A stretch of DNA of 64,000 bases, from positions 1,178,001-1,242,000 of the forward strand of contig NZ_JACCCJ010000001.1 of the NCBI RefSeq assembly GCF_013410105.1. The letters run 5' to 3'. Below, in pieces: positions 18,605 through 29,044 of this stretch. The notes beneath the pieces were generated by a model that had not been told where the DNA came from, ran no database searches, and saw only the letters and a list, made by a program, of their open reading frames with translations. Position 1 is the stretch's first letter; every line of letters begins with the position of its first letter. Both the position numbers and the translations under genes were made by a program. The stretch is from Sphingopyxis sp. JAI108. Lineage in GTDB: Bacteria; Pseudomonadota; Alphaproteobacteria; Sphingomonadales; Sphingomonadaceae.

Positions 18605-19159
18605 ATGGCCGACGAATTCGAGAAGATGGGCGAAAGCCTCAAAGCGAAGACCGGCAAGGGGCTCGACGAATGGGTCGCCGCCGCGCGCGCCGCCGGCATC
18701 GCCGGCCACATGGCGTTGGTCAATCACCTGAAAAGCGAACATGGCCTCGGCCACGGCTATGCCAATATGATCGTCCATGCCGCCAATAAGTCCTCCGCGT
18801 TGTCGCAGGATGATGACGTGCTGGTCGATGCGGCATTCGAAGGGGCGAGGGCGCATTGGCGGCCGCTTTACGACCGGCTGATCGCGCAAGTGCAGGCCTT
18901 CGGCGGCGACGTCGAACTTGCTCCCAAGAAGGGCTATGTCAGCCTGCGCCGCAAGAAGCAGTTCGCGCTGCTCCAGCCGTCGACCAAGGATCGTTTCGAT
19001 ATCGGCCTCGCGCTCAAAGGCGAGGAGCCTGCCGGCAGGCTCGAACTTGCGGGTAGCTGGAACGCGATGGTCTCGCACCGCATGCGCGTCGCCGCGGGCG
19101 AAGAGGCGGGCGATGATGTCGCGGGCTGGCTCCGCGCCGCCTATGATCGTGCGGGCTAG
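18605..19159 (+). CDS. DUF4287 / DUF5655 domain protein
   Basis: The 184-residue protein has an N-terminal DUF4287-type helical domain (GKGLDEWVAAARAAG... HGLGHGYANMIVH, about residues 15-60) and a C-terminal DUF5655 domain (KKGYVSLRRKKQFALLQPSTKDRFDIGL). No enzymatic function is known. A GAGGGAGGA Shine-Dalgarno sequence precedes the ATG. It is first in an operon with a TetR regulator 11 bases downstream. Confidence 0.85.
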   Translation: MADEFEKMGESLKAKTGKGLDEWVAAARAAGIAGHMALVNHLKSEHGLGHGYANMIVHAANKSSALSQDDDVLVDAAFEGARAHWRPLYDRLIAQVQAFGGDVELAPKKGYVSLRRKKQFALLQPSTKDRFDIGLALKGEEPAGRLELAGSWNAMVSHRMRVAAGEEAGDDVAGWLRAAYDRAG

Positions 19160-19170
19160 GAGGGGCCGCC

Positions 19171-19779
19171 GTGAACGCCACCGACACGCGCAACCGCATC
19201 CTGATGACCGCGATGGAGCTGTTCTGGGAGAAGGGCTATCTCTCGACGTCGGTGTCCGACATTCTCTCGCGTAGCCAGGTGCACAGCGGCAGCCTCTATC
19301 ATTTCTTCCCCGGCAAGCAGGATGTTCTCGTCGGCGTGCTCGAACTCTATCGCGACGGGATCGACGAGATGCTGCTCGCGCCGAACTGGGAGGGAGTCGA
19401 CGATCCGATCGAGCGCATCTTTGCGCTGCTGGCCGGCTATCGCACGCACCTGATCGTGACCGATTGCACCTACGGCTGCCCGATCGGCAGCCTTGCGCTC
19501 GAAATCCACGAGCCCGACCCGGTGGTGCGCGATCTGATGGCGGCGAATTTTTCGAACTGGTCGGCGGCGATTGCGGGCTGTTTCGATGCCGCGGCCGATC
19601 GCCTGCCGAAGGACTCCGATCGCAAGGCGCTCGGCGAATTCGTGCTGACGGTGATGGAAGGTGCGGTGATGCAGGCGCGCACCTATCGCGACATCGGCTA
19701 TTTCGATCGTAACATCGCTGTATTGCGTGACTATATCACCACATTGATGGCGGCGGCAAAGCGTGATAGCTTCGCCTGA
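19171..19779 (+). CDS. TetR/AcrR family transcriptional regulator
   Basis: The 202-residue repressor has an N-terminal helix-turn-helix (TSVSDILSRSQVHSGSLYHFF, about residues 24-47) and a TetR_C ligand domain with several cysteines (CTYGCPIG) near residue 95. It starts with GTG behind GGAGGGG. Its probable operator overlaps the promoter at 18548-18580, implying autoregulation of the three-gene operon. The ligand is unknown. Confidence 0.92.
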   Translation: MNATDTRNRILMTAMELFWEKGYLSTSVSDILSRSQVHSGSLYHFFPGKQDVLVGVLELYRDGIDEMLLAPNWEGVDDPIERIFALLAGYRTHLIVTDCTYGCPIGSLALEIHEPDPVVRDLMAANFSNWSAAIAGCFDAAADRLPKDSDRKALGEFVLTVMEGAVMQARTYRDIGYFDRNIAVLRDYITTLMAAAKRDSFA

Positions 19780-19802
19780 TCTTTCTGGAGGGGGAGACGA
19801 AT

Positions 19803-20240
19803 ATGAACGAAGCCGTGAAAACGCCGTGGCACCTGTGGGCCGTCGGCATCATATCGCTGCTGTGGAACGCATTCGGTGCATTCGACTATGTGATGACCAA
19901 ACTCAAGAACCCCGAATATATGGCGGCTTTCACCCCCGAACAGCAGGCCTATTTCTACAGCTTCCCGCTGTGGGCGAATCTCGGCTGGGCGCTGGGCGTG
20001 TGGGGATCGGTGCTGGGCTCGATCCTGCTGCTCGCGCGCAGCCGCCACGCGGTGACCGCCTTCCTGCTCTCGCTCGTCGGCCTTGCGATCAGCAGCGTCT
20101 ATCAGTTCGGGATGCACTATGGCGACCTGGAGCGGATGTTCGGGACTTTCCCGATGATCTTCACCGCGGTGATCTGGGTCATCGTGATCGCGCTGTTCCT
20201 TTATGCGCGCGCGCAGGCGGCAATGGGTGTGCTGCGCTGA
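19803..20240 (+). CDS. Small four-helix membrane protein, unknown function
   Basis: A 145-residue protein with four predicted transmembrane helices (about residues 9-29, 58-78, 83-103 and 116-138). A Shine-Dalgarno sequence GGAGGGGG is present upstream. No family function is known; similar sphingomonad proteins are annotated as hypothetical membrane proteins or sugar-transporter-like. It is third in the TetR operon, so it may be the regulated membrane component. Confidence 0.85.
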   Translation: MNEAVKTPWHLWAVGIISLLWNAFGAFDYVMTKLKNPEYMAAFTPEQQAYFYSFPLWANLGWALGVWGSVLGSILLLARSRHAVTAFLLSLVGLAISSVYQFGMHYGDLERMFGTFPMIFTAVIWVIVIALFLYARAQAAMGVLR

Positions 20241-20280
20241 AGATACCCGCCTTGGGGCGTATCCCCGACCTTCCGTTATT

Positions 20281-20309
20281 CATCATCCCGGCCTGCGCCG
20301 GGATGACGG
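20281..20309. repeat. Short palindrome CATCCCGGC...GCCGGGATGACG
   Basis: ATCCCGGC/GCCGGGAT stem with a CTGC loop. It is related to the elements at 1675, 4241 and 9929. Confidence 0.65.
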
Positions 20310-20320
20310 TGAGGAGACTA

Positions 20321-20450
20321 TCCTCCTTGTCGCGTAGCGATGGGGAGGTGGCAGCCCCCCAAGGCTGACGGAGGGGCCAGGCGCGCAAGCGCTCGCTGAC
20401 GCCTCGCGGCCCCTCCCCCACGCCTCCCCATCGCTGCGCGACAGGGAGGA
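20321..20450. repeat. 130-base imperfect palindrome, TCCTCC...GGAGGA
   Basis: The outer arms TCCTCCTTGTCGCGTAGCGA and the reverse of TCGCTGCGCGACAGGGAGGA pair almost fully, with inner GGGGAGG/CCTCCCC pairing and a GGCCCCTCC block. A related element is at 29045-29181. It lies between convergent genes and could end transcription from both sides. Confidence 0.85.
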
Positions 20451-20472
20451 GCTTGTGGCAACCCGCCGCGCC

Positions 20473-21978
20473 TCAGCGCGCGCGGATAAAGGCCCGCACG
20501 TCTTCGGACAATTTATGCCGGTCCTCGTCGCGGATATACATCATGTGGCCGGCGCCATAATAGGTGTAGCTGATGCGATCCTGCGGGATGCCGGTACGCG
20601 ACAGCGCATATTCGGCGGCGAAAAACGGCGTGGCGAAATCATAATAGCCCTGCGCGACAAGGACTTTCAGCCCCGAATTTTCGCGCAGCGCCTGCCCGAT
20701 ATAGGGCGCGACGTTCAGATAGGAGTTGGTGTCGCGGTCGCCGATCCGCCAATCCCACTGGCCGCCGATCCGGCCGATTGACTGATATTCGCGATCGGTC
20801 TTGAACCCCAGCCCGTCGCGGCTCCAGCTGTTGATCGCGGCGGTATAGCTCGCATCGATGCCGTAAAAGCTGGGGTCGTTGTCGGGGCCTTCGCCCGCGC
20901 TGTCATAATCCTTGCCGGTATAGCGGCTGTCCAGGCGCCCGACGGTGAGGCCGCGGTCGCGGAGCAGTTCCTTGTAAAAGCGCTGCGGCGTGACGCGCAG
21001 ATCGGCCTGTTCGAGATAGGTTTCGGAGAGGCCGGTGAAGCGCGACAGCTCGCGGCGGATCGCGGCGCGCTCCTCGCCCTGCAATTTCTGACCCTTGAGC
21101 AGCGCCGAAGCATAGGGACCGATCGCCCATTGCCGTGCTTCCTCGACGAAGGTCTCGACCGACGGCGCGGTCGCCTTGCCATGATAGAGCGCGGTCGCGG
21201 CCATCGAGGGCAGGTTGGTGATCGGCGACAACTCGTTGCCCGGCGTGTCGGCGCCCGCGGCGAAATCGAGCACGGTCGAGATCAGGATGATGCCGTTCAA
21301 TGCGACGTCATTGTACGTCTCGTTCATCAGCTGGTTGGCGACCGCGGCCGAACGTGTCGTGCCATAGCTTTCGCCGCCGAGGAACTTGGGGCTGTTCCAG
21401 CGGCCATTGTCGTTCAGCCAGCGACGGATCACCTCGGCGACCAGCTTGGCATCCTGCGTCACCCCGTAATAATCCTTGGGGTCGGCCTTGCCGATCAGGT
21501 GCGAGAATCCGGTGCCCGGCGGATCGATGAAAACGACATCGGTGACGTCGAGCAGCGCATCGGGATTGTCGACGATCGGATAGGGCGGGGCGCCGTCATC
21601 GACGCCGGTGCCGGGGATCGCGACGCGCTTCGGCCCGAACGCCCCCATCATCAGCCAGACGGTGCCCGACCCCGGGCCGCCGTTGAACAGGAAGGTGATC
21701 GGCCGGCCGGGGTCGCGCGGCTCCTTGATGTAGGAAGTGGTGACGACCGCCACCTCGGGCACGCCATCCTTGTTCTTGATGATCGTCTCGCCGATCGTCG
21801 CGGCATAGTTGATCCGCTGCCCGCCGAAGGTGCCCGATAATTTGGTGGTACGGACCTGCGGCTCATAATCGGCGTGCTTTTCGGCCTTCGGCTTGTCGTC
21901 GGCCTTGTCCTGCGCGTGGAGCGCGGCGGGCGCGGTAAAGGTAAGCGCCAAGGCTATGAGCGAAAGACCCGATTTCAT
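20473..21978 (-). CDS. S10 family peptidase (serine carboxypeptidase-like), exported
   Basis: Secreted serine peptidase of 501 residues with a Sec signal peptide cleaved near ALHA-QD (residue 22). The S10 fold elements are FLFNGGPGSGTVW (oxyanion hole), GGESYGTTR (nucleophile Ser, around residue 203), YYDFATPF (Asp) and GAGHMMY (His). These enzymes release C-terminal residues from peptides at acidic or periplasmic conditions. It stands alone, convergent with the TetR operon. Confidence 0.93.
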   Translation of the reverse strand: MKSGLSLIALALTFTAPAALHAQDKADDKPKAEKHADYEPQVRTTKLSGTFGGQRINYAATIGETIIKNKDGVPEVAVVTTSYIKEPRDPGRPITFLFNGGPGSGTVWLMMGAFGPKRVAIPGTGVDDGAPPYPIVDNPDALLDVTDVVFIDPPGTGFSHLIGKADPKDYYGVTQDAKLVAEVIRRWLNDNGRWNSPKFLGGESYGTTRSAAVANQLMNETYNDVALNGIILISTVLDFAAGADTPGNELSPITNLPSMAATALYHGKATAPSVETFVEEARQWAIGPYASALLKGQKLQGEERAAIRRELSRFTGLSETYLEQADLRVTPQRFYKELLRDRGLTVGRLDSRYTGKDYDSAGEGPDNDPSFYGIDASYTAAINSWSRDGLGFKTDREYQSIGRIGGQWDWRIGDRDTNSYLNVAPYIGQALRENSGLKVLVAQGYYDFATPFFAAEYALSRTGIPQDRISYTYYGAGHMMYIRDEDRHKLSEDVRAFIRAR

Positions 21979-22075
21979 AAATATATCTCCCCGATTGCGG
22001 GGCGACCCTATGCAGCGGGCGGGGAGGCGGCAAGGCTACTTGTCGGTTACAGTCGGGCTTCTGTCGAAGTGATGG

Positions 22076-24262
22076 TCAACGCCCCCACTTCGTCTTGCTC
22101 TGCTTCCCGAACCGCCCCTTCCTTGTTCCCGGCTTGCCCTCATTCGAGCGCCCCACGCGCGGCGCGACCTGCTGGTCCGGCGGCAGTCCCAGTTCGTCGG
22201 CCTCCAGCTTTCGGATTTCGTCGCGCAGGCGGCCGGCTTCCTCGAACTCGAGATCGGCGGCGGCGTCGCGCATCTTCTTTTCGAGTTCCTGAATGTAGGC
22301 GCGGAGGTTGTGGCCGACCATGTGCGCGGGCTTGTCTTCGCCGATGTCGATGACGACGCCGTCCTTCGACGCGACATGCGCGATGATGTCGCCGATGTTG
22401 CGCTTGATCGTCGTCGGGGTGATGCCGTGTTCGGCGTTATACGCCTCCTGCTTTTCGCGGCGGCGGTCGGTCTCGCGCATCGCGCGTTCCATGCTGCCCG
22501 TTATGCGGTCGGCATAGAGGATGACGCGACCGTCGACGTTGCGCGCGGCGCGGCCGATCGTCTGGACGAGGCTGGTTTCGCTGCGCAGGAAGCCCTCCTT
22601 GTCGGCGTCGAGGATCGCGACCAGCCCGCATTCGGGAATGTCTAGTCCTTCGCGCAGCAGGTTGATGCCGACGAGCACGTCGAACACGCCCAAGCGAAGA
22701 TCGCGGATGATCTCGATGCGCTCCAATGTCTCGACGTCCGAGTGCATGTAGCGGACCTTGAGGCCCGCCTCGTGGAGGAATTCGGTGAGGTCTTCGGCCA
22801 TGCGCTTGGTCAGCGTGGTGACGAGCGTGCGGTATCCCGCCGCGGCGGTCTTCTTCGCCTCGGCGATCAGATCGTCGACCTGCTCCTCGACGGGCTTGAT
22901 CTCGACCGGAGGGTCGATCAGGCCGGTCGGGCGGATCACCTGTTCGGCGAAGACGCCCTGCGTGCGCTCCATTTCCCACGTTCCGGGGGTGGCTGACACG
23001 CTGACCGTCTGCGGGCGCATCATGTCCCATTCGGCAAAGCGCAGCGGCCGGTTGTCGATGCAACTCGGCAGGCGGAAGCCATATTCGGCCAGCGTGATCT
23101 TGCGGCGATGGTCGCCCTTCGACATCGCGCCGATCTGCGGGATCGTCTGGTGGCTCTCGTCGACGAACAGCAGCGCGTTGTCGGGCAGATATTCGAAAAG
23201 GGTCGGCGGCGGCTCGCCGGGCAGGCGGCCGGTGAGGAAGCGGCTGTAATTCTCGATCCCCGCGCAGCTGCCGGTGGCGGCGATCATCTCGAGGTCGAAA
23301 TTGGTGCGCTGCTCGAGCCGCTGCGCTTCGAGCAGGCGGCCTTCGGCCTCCAGTTCCTTCAATCGCTCGGCGAGTTCGTGGCGGATCGCCTCGCTTGCCT
23401 GCTTGAGCGTCGGACCCGGCGTGACATAGTGGCTGTTCGCAAAGACGCGCACGTAGTTGAGGCTTGCGATCTTCTTGCCCGTCAGCGGGTCGAACTCGGT
23501 AATCTCCTCAATCTCGTCACCGAAGAAACTGACGCGCCAGGCCATATCCTCATAGTGCGACGGGAAGATTTCGAGGCTGTCGCCGCGGACGCGGAAATTG
23601 CCGCGCGCGAACGCCTGATCGTTGCGCTTGTACTGCAGCGCGACGAGCTTGCGGATGATTTCGCGGCTGTCGGCGACCTGGCCCTTTTTCAAGTCGAAGA
23701 TCATCGCCGAATAGGTCTCGACCGACCCGATGCCATAGAGGCAGCTCACCGATGCGACGATGATCACGTCGTCGCGTTCGAGCAGCGCGCGCGTCGCCGA
23801 GTGGCGCATCCGGTCGATCGCTTCGTTTACCGAGCTTTCCTTCTCGATATAGGTGTCCGACCGCGGGACATAGGCCTCGGGCTGGTAATAATCGTAATAG
23901 CTGACGAAATATTCGACCGCGTTGTTCGGGAAGAAGCTCTTGAACTCGCCATAAAGCTGCGCCGCGAGGATCTTGTTCGGCGCGAGGATCAGCGCGGGCC
24001 GCTGCAGCTCGTCGATCACCTTCGCCATCGTGAAGGTCTTGCCCGATCCGGTGACGCCGAGCAGCACCTGGTCACGCTCGCCGTCGAGCGCGGTCGATAC
24101 GAGTTCCCGGATCGCGGTCGGTTGATCGCCCGCCGGCTCATAGTCGCTAACCAGTTCAAATCGTTTGCCGCCTTCGACCTTTTCGGGGCGCGCGGGGCGA
24201 TGGGGAACATAGCCTTCGGCGGTTTCGATTTCGTCGAGCGAGGTGCGAATCTGGATTGCCAT
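22076..24262 (-). CDS. uvrB: Excinuclease ABC subunit UvrB
   Basis: Damage-recognition helicase of nucleotide excision repair. The 728-residue protein has the Walker [13 protein letters not shown], the damage-inserting beta hairpin [24 protein letters not shown] (motif II), the helicase C domain with QTIGRAARN and a C-terminal UVR domain ([23 protein letters not shown]). The ATG at 24262 starts [13 protein letters not shown]; the frame extends 18 codons upstream without support. Confidence 0.97.
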   Translation of the reverse strand: MAIQIRTSLDEIETAEGYVPHRPARPEKVEGGKRFELVSDYEPAGDQPTAIRELVSTALDGERDQVLLGVTGSGKTFTMAKVIDELQRPALILAPNKILAAQLYGEFKSFFPNNAVEYFVSYYDYYQPEAYVPRSDTYIEKESSVNEAIDRMRHSATRALLERDDVIIVASVSCLYGIGSVETYSAMIFDLKKGQVADSREIIRKLVALQYKRNDQAFARGNFRVRGDSLEIFPSHYEDMAWRVSFFGDEIEEITEFDPLTGKKIASLNYVRVFANSHYVTPGPTLKQASEAIRHELAERLKELEAEGRLLEAQRLEQRTNFDLEMIAATGSCAGIENYSRFLTGRLPGEPPPTLFEYLPDNALLFVDESHQTIPQIGAMSKGDHRRKITLAEYGFRLPSCIDNRPLRFAEWDMMRPQTVSVSATPGTWEMERTQGVFAEQVIRPTGLIDPPVEIKPVEEQVDDLIAEAKKTAAAGYRTLVTTLTKRMAEDLTEFLHEAGLKVRYMHSDVETLERIEIIRDLRLGVFDVLVGINLLREGLDIPECGLVAILDADKEGFLRSETSLVQTIGRAARNVDGRVILYADRITGSMERAMRETDRRREKQEAYNAEHGITPTTIKRNIGDIIAHVASKDGVVIDIGEDKPAHMVGHNLRAYIQELEKKMRDAAADLEFEEAGRLRDEIRKLEADELGLPPDQQVAPRVGRSNEGKPGTRKGRFGKQSKTKWGR

Positions 24263-24351
24263 CGCCGGTAATATGGTATCGATGGGGCGGGTCCACAATC
24301 GCAATGAACAGAACAACGCCCCCTAAACGGTTCATCACAGGAGACAGGGTT

Positions 24352-24867
24352 ATGAAGAAATTTCTGACGGTCGCCGCCATCGGCGCGCTGGTCGCGGTGG
24401 CGGGTTGCAGCGACAAGGCCGAAAATGCCGGCGGCACGGTGAAGCGCGAGGCCGGAAACTGGAAAACCGACGTCAAGCTCGTGAAATTCGAGGTCCCCGG
24501 CATGCCGCCCGAAATGAAGGATGGCATGACGAAGATGATGGAAGGCGCCAGCGGCCTGGACCAGTGCTTCACGCAGGAGCAGGTCGACAAGGAAGACATC
24601 ACGTCCGAACTCGCCAAGGGGCCGAACGGCGGCGGCGAATGCACCTGGTCGAAAAAGGAGGTCGCGGGCGGCAAGATCGACGTTGCGGGCACCTGCACGC
24701 AGAACGGTCAGACGGTCGATATGGCGATGACCGGCACGATGGCGGCGAAAAAGACCGACGTCACCGTCACGACCAAGGGCAAGGTGCCCACCGGCGGCGA
24801 CATGGAAATGGTCATGCAGCTGACGAGCACGCATACCGGCCCGTGCAAGGCCGCGACGACGACCTGA
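24352..24867 (+). CDS. DUF3617 family lipoprotein
   Basis: The 171-residue protein has a lipoprotein signal (MKKFLTVAAIGALVAVAGC; Cys at residue 19). The mature part shows the DUF3617 pattern: a WK..... stretch, a CFTQEQ cysteine motif, a GECTWSKKE segment and a closing TGPC. Members are periplasmic proteins of unknown role, common in sphingomonads. It is divergent from uvrB and has its own terminator. Confidence 0.87.
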   Translation: MKKFLTVAAIGALVAVAGCSDKAENAGGTVKREAGNWKTDVKLVKFEVPGMPPEMKDGMTKMMEGASGLDQCFTQEQVDKEDITSELAKGPNGGGECTWSKKEVAGGKIDVAGTCTQNGQTVDMAMTGTMAAKKTDVTVTTKGKVPTGGDMEMVMQLTSTHTGPCKAATTT

Positions 24868-24893
24868 TTTTACCGGTTGTTTCAACGAACGAC

Positions 24894-24926
24894 AGGGGCG
24901 TCAGCGGAAACTGGCGCCCCTTTTCT
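24894..24926 (+). terminator. Intrinsic terminator after the DUF3617 gene
   Basis: AGGGGCGTCAG pairs with CTGGCGCCCCT, with one mismatch, followed by TTTTCTTT. Confidence 0.85.
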
Positions 24927-25370
24927 TTGGGTTCCAGCAGTGCGAGTGGCCGCGCGCTATATTCGGATCGGTGAGTTATCGACTTGCCGGGCGACAGAAC
25001 AGGTGGGGCTGTCGGGCCGCCCGGCAAAGTCTTGAATGAAGCCTGAGGGGGATCGAAAGGTGCCAGGGACCAGCTCGCACCATTCGCCTTTTGGCTTCAC
25101 ACCGCGTCATCGCAAGGATGTCGCGATGCCCGGAAGGATGACAGAGTTTCGGCTATGCGGCAGTTACAAGGGGTCACATCGTGGAATGTTGCCGTTTGAT
25201 AACCAATCCTTAACCTGATTTCGCGTTTTTCCTTGCGGATTGGCGGGACGTTTTTCTTCTGATATGGCTCAAGGCTGCCGTGTTACCGTTACGTCAAAGT
25301 AACAACGGGTGGCCGCGCCGGCCGATTGGCGTATCTACCGCACCGCCCGTCGGGGGTATTTGAGGGTAGC
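24927..25370. other. Intergenic region upstream of the membrane-anchored repeat protein
   Basis: About 440 bases without a supported gene. Base composition is less G+C-rich in 25190-25310 (for example 'gtttgataaccaatccttaacctg'), as expected for a promoter region. No confident -35/-10 pair, tRNA or structured RNA was seen; a 60-codon open frame at 25036 has no ribosome binding site. Confidence 0.4.
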
Positions 25371-27134
25371 ATGGACCAGGCGAAAGCGAACGAGACACAG
25401 GATCCCGGCGAGGTCGACCGGATCATCGCCGAAGAACTCGAGAGGCTGCTCGATTCCCCGATGTTCACCCGGTCGCCGGTGCTGTCGCGGCTGCTGCAAT
25501 TTCTTGTCGAACACCGCCTGCGCGGCGGTCGCAGCTCACCCAAGGCCTATGCGATCGCGACCGAGGCATTGGGGCGCAGCGACGATTTCGATCCCGCCGT
25601 CGACAGCTATCCGCGCGTCATGGTCGGGCGGCTGCGCAGCCTGCTCGACCGCTATTACGCCGACACGCCCTGGGTTCACCGCCTGCGCGTACCGCAGGGC
25701 AGCTACGAAGTCGTCGTCCAATATCGCTCCGCGCCGCCATCGGGACGGTCGGCCGACGATCCGGCCGATGAAGATGACGTCAAGGCCGCAGCGGTGCCGC
25801 CCGCGCCCGCCCGTTCGCCCAGTCCGGGGCGGCCGTCGCGCACCCGCGATCATGGATACCGTTTCGGCCGCTGGATCGTCGTGCTCGTCCTCCTCGCGCT
25901 CGCGCTTTTTACCTTGTGGACGCTGCGCGGAGGCTCCGGCCGGCTCTTCGTCGGCGATCCGGTGCCCGTTCCGCTGCTTGAGGTCAGCCCGCCCGCAGCC
26001 GGCAATTTGCCGCAGTCGCGGGCGCTGGCGCGCGCGCTCGACGGCAAGTTGCGCGACGGGCTGCGACGGTTCGATCTGATCGACCTGTTGAGTTCGAAGG
26101 CGCCGGGCAGTGTCGAGGCGCGAACGGGGGATTATCGTCTCGACACCTCGCTCGTGCGCACGGTCGAAGGCGACACCGATGTCACGCTCGTCCTCAACCG
26201 CGTCGCCGACCAGCGCGCGATCTGGTCGCAGCAGATGCGTCTGTCCAGCGACGAAACCCCCGAATTCACCGCCATCGAACCGCTGATCGCCCAGCTTGCC
26301 GGCGATTATGGGGTGATCGTGCGCGATCAGGTCCAGCGCCAACCCGACAATTTCGCGGCGGGCTTTCCGTGCCTCGCGCAGTTCAACCGGCTGCGCCAGA
26401 TGCGCAACGCGTCGGCTGCGAAGCGGGTCGACGCTTGCTTGCGCGCGACGATCGAGGCGACGCCGCGCGACCCGGTCGCGCTGACCGCGCTGTCGCTCGT
26501 GCGCTATGGGGACTGGCAACCACAGCGCCTGACCCCGGCGGGCCGCGAAGCGCTCGGTGAAGCGCGCGCGCTTGCCCTGCGCTCCTATGAAAGCAGCCCC
26601 AATTCGTCGGCGGGCCTGTTCGCGATGGCGCGGGCCAATTTCTACTCGGGCAATTGCGCGGGCGGCAATGCGATGGGCGACGCCGCGATTGCGCTCAACC
26701 CCTATGACGCCGACATGCCGGGCTTTCTCGGCCTGTTCAAGCTGGCGTGCGGGCAGGCGGAAGAGGGCGAGACGTTGCTCCGCCGGTCGCTGCAACTCGA
26801 TGCTTCCTACCCCGGCGTGCCCGCGGTCACGCTGGCCTTTGTCCTGTCGCAGCGCGGCGAGCAGGAGGAAGCGCGCCGGATTCTCGACCATATGCCTTCG
26901 CCGAGCAACATGGAGCCGCAATTCATGATGGTGCGCGCCATCGTGATCGCGCGGCAGGGCGATGTCGCCGAGGGCCGCGCGCAATGGAAGCGCCTGGTCG
27001 CCTATACGCGCCAGCCGGCGGACGCGACGCCCGAAGCCGTGCTCGGCCGCTTCATGATCACCCCGGCGGTGATCCAGCGCGCGTCGGATGCGCTGCGCGA
27101 TTCAGGGGTCGTGCCAGCCAAAACCGTATCCTAG
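25371..27134 (+). CDS. Membrane-anchored protein with N-terminal DNA-binding-like domain and TPR-like repeats
   Basis: The 587-residue protein has a soluble N-terminal domain (residues 13-116, with [20 protein letters not shown] and [20 protein letters not shown]), a Pro-rich linker, one transmembrane helix (167-186) and a periplasmic TolB-like segment followed by TPR-like helical repeats. The N-domain matches the module found in proteins often labelled adenylate cyclase or CadC-like, yet no cyclase domain is present. It may sense periplasmic state and act inside the cell; that is inference. A GAGGG sequence precedes the ATG at 25371. Confidence 0.75.
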   Translation: MDQAKANETQDPGEVDRIIAEELERLLDSPMFTRSPVLSRLLQFLVEHRLRGGRSSPKAYAIATEALGRSDDFDPAVDSYPRVMVGRLRSLLDRYYADTPWVHRLRVPQGSYEVVVQYRSAPPSGRSADDPADEDDVKAAAVPPAPARSPSPGRPSRTRDHGYRFGRWIVVLVLLALALFTLWTLRGGSGRLFVGDPVPVPLLEVSPPAAGNLPQSRALARALDGKLRDGLRRFDLIDLLSSKAPGSVEARTGDYRLDTSLVRTVEGDTDVTLVLNRVADQRAIWSQQMRLSSDETPEFTAIEPLIAQLAGDYGVIVRDQVQRQPDNFAAGFPCLAQFNRLRQMRNASAAKRVDACLRATIEATPRDPVALTALSLVRYGDWQPQRLTPAGREALGEARALALRSYESSPNSSAGLFAMARANFYSGNCAGGNAMGDAAIALNPYDADMPGFLGLFKLACGQAEEGETLLRRSLQLDASYPGVPAVTLAFVLSQRGEQEEARRILDHMPSPSNMEPQFMMVRAIVIARQGDVAEGRAQWKRLVAYTRQPADATPEAVLGRFMITPAVIQRASDALRDSGVVPAKTVS

Positions 27135-27352
27135 CGGCGAAACGCGGCGAACCGATCCGTTCCACCTTGAACGGAGCGATGGCACCTCCTATTTCCCGAC
27201 GCATGTGCGCAAGAGGGGCGGAAAGGGGACATCTTCGGCCTGTATCGCTGCGGAAGAAGGGCCGGCTGACGCCAGCCCTCTTGCCAGTCCCGCCCACGGG
27301 CACTAGGGCAATTTTCAACATTCACGACATAGTCAGAAAAAAGGAACTGTGC

Positions 27353-27589
27353 ATGAGCGATTCGGCCGAAAAGGTTAAAAAGATCGTCGTCGAACATCTG
27401 GGCGTCGAAGCCGACAAGGTCACCGAGGAAGCGAGCTTCATCGACGATCTGGGTGCCGACAGCCTCGACATCGTCGAACTGGTGATGGCGTTCGAGGAAG
27501 AATTCGGCGTCGAAATCCCCGACGATGCGGCGGAAAAGATCGCCACCGTCAAGGACGCGATCGACTATATCGAAGCGAACAAGGGCTAA
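27353..27589 (+). CDS. acpP: Acyl carrier protein
   Basis: Carries growing fatty acyl chains on a 4'-phosphopantetheine arm. The 78-residue acidic protein has the modification site [18 protein letters not shown] with Ser at about residue 37. An AAAAAGGA Shine-Dalgarno sequence is seen upstream of the ATG. The frame is open far upstream but that is not coding. It is followed by a strong terminator and then fabF. Confidence 0.97.
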   Translation: MSDSAEKVKKIVVEHLGVEADKVTEEASFIDDLGADSLDIVELVMAFEEEFGVEIPDDAAEKIATVKDAIDYIEANKG

Positions 27590-27644
27590 AGCCCTGCGAT
27601 CCGGCGTTGCCGGATGCGGCGGCGACGCCGTCCACGCATTTCCG

Positions 27645-27692
27645 GCTCCCCGGTCTCGAGCGCTCGTGCGCAGCGACCGGGGAGCTTTTTTT
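27645..27692 (+). terminator. Strong intrinsic terminator between acpP and fabF
   Basis: An 11-bp perfect stem, GCTCCCCGGTC/GACCGGGGAGC, is followed by seven T residues. It lies inside what is usually treated as one acpP-fabF transcription unit. Confidence 0.93.
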
Positions 27693-27773
27693 ATGCGCGC
27701 GGCTCCTCTAGAAGCGCGCCGACGGTAATGACGCGGCACCCTGCGGGGGCAGGGGCCGATGAAAGGAATGACT

Positions 27774-29036
27774 ATGCGCCGGGTTGTGGTGACGGGTTTG
27801 GGTTTGGTGACGCCGCTGGGCGGGGATGTCGAAACCAGCTGGAAAAATCTGATCGCGGGCAAATCGGGCGCCGGCACGATCACCCATTTCGATGCGTCGG
27901 ACCAGAAATGCACGATCGCGTGCGAGGTGAAGGGGCCGGATCATGAATATGGCTTCGACCCCGGCAAGCGCGTCGATCACAAGGTTCAGCGCCAGGTCGA
28001 TCCCTTCATCATCTTCGGCATCGACGCCGCAGGCCAGGCGCTCGAAGACGCGGGCCTCACCGAACTCACCGAGGAGCAGAAGGTGCGCGCTGGCTGCTCG
28101 ATCGGGTCGGGCATCGGGGGCCTGCCGGGTATCGAGAGCGAAAGCCTGCTGCTCGCCGAAAAGGGGCCGGGCCGCGTGTCGCCGCACTTCGTCCACGGCC
28201 GCCTGATCAACCTGATCTCGGGCCAGGTCAGCATCAAATATGGCCTGAAGGGCCCGAACCATGCGGTCGTCACCGCCTGTTCGACCGGCGCACATTCGAT
28301 CGGCGACGCGGCGCGGATGATCAAGGACGACGATGCCGACATCATGCTCGCGGGCGGCGCCGAGGCGACGATCTGCCCGATCGGCATCGCCGGCTTCGCG
28401 CAGGCGCGCGCGCTCAACATGAGCTATAACGACCGTCCCGAACAGGCGAGCCGCCCCTATGACAAGGATCGCGACGGCTTCGTGATGGGCGAGGGCGCAG
28501 GCGTCGTCGTGCTCGAGGAATATGAGCATGCCAAGGCGCGCGGCGCCAAGATCTATGCCGAGGTCGTCGGTTACGGCCTGTCGGGCGACGCCTATCACGT
28601 CACCGCGCCCGATCCGCAGATGGACGGCGCTTTCCGCTCGATGCAGGCGGCGCTCAAGAAGGCGGGAATGACCCCCGCCGACATCGACTATATCAACGCC
28701 CACGGCACCTCGACGATGGCCGACACGATCGAACTCGGCGCGGTGAAGCGCCTGTTCGGCGACGCGATGGCCAATGTCTCGATGAGCTCGACCAAATCGG
28801 CGATCGGCCATCTGCTCGGCGGGGCGGGCGCGGTTGAGACGATCTTCTGCATCCTCGCGATCCGCGACCAGATCGTCCCCCCGACGCTCAACCTCGACAA
28901 TCCCGACGAGGGCACCGAAGGCGCCGACCTGGTCCCGAAGGTCGCGAAGAAGCGCAAGGTGAAGGCCGCGCTGAACAACAGCTTCGGCTTCGGCGGCACC
29001 AACGCCAGCTTGATCGTCAAGGCGGTCGAAGACTGA
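27774..29036 (+). CDS. fabF: Beta-ketoacyl-ACP synthase II
   Basis: Elongating condensing enzyme of fatty acid synthesis that uses malonyl-ACP. The 420-residue protein has the active-site Cys in VTACSTGAHS (around residue 165), His in NAHGTSTMADT and His in KSAIGHLLGGAG, plus the C-terminal NNSFGFGGTNAS. The ATG at 27774 has AAAGGA six bases away; ATG 27759 is an alternative with five more residues. It follows acpP and precedes mltG. Confidence 0.96.
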   Translation: MRRVVVTGLGLVTPLGGDVETSWKNLIAGKSGAGTITHFDASDQKCTIACEVKGPDHEYGFDPGKRVDHKVQRQVDPFIIFGIDAAGQALEDAGLTELTEEQKVRAGCSIGSGIGGLPGIESESLLLAEKGPGRVSPHFVHGRLINLISGQVSIKYGLKGPNHAVVTACSTGAHSIGDAARMIKDDDADIMLAGGAEATICPIGIAGFAQARALNMSYNDRPEQASRPYDKDRDGFVMGEGAGVVVLEEYEHAKARGAKIYAEVVGYGLSGDAYHVTAPDPQMDGAFRSMQAALKKAGMTPADIDYINAHGTSTMADTIELGAVKRLFGDAMANVSMSSTKSAIGHLLGGAGAVETIFCILAIRDQIVPPTLNLDNPDEGTEGADLVPKVAKKRKVKAALNNSFGFGGTNASLIVKAVED

Positions 29037-29044
29037 TTTTAGAA

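Noticed and set aside
25036..25218. 60-codon frame in the gap before the membrane-anchored repeat protein
   Set aside because: No ribosome binding site, no codon-position GC bias like its neighbours and no recognisable motif.
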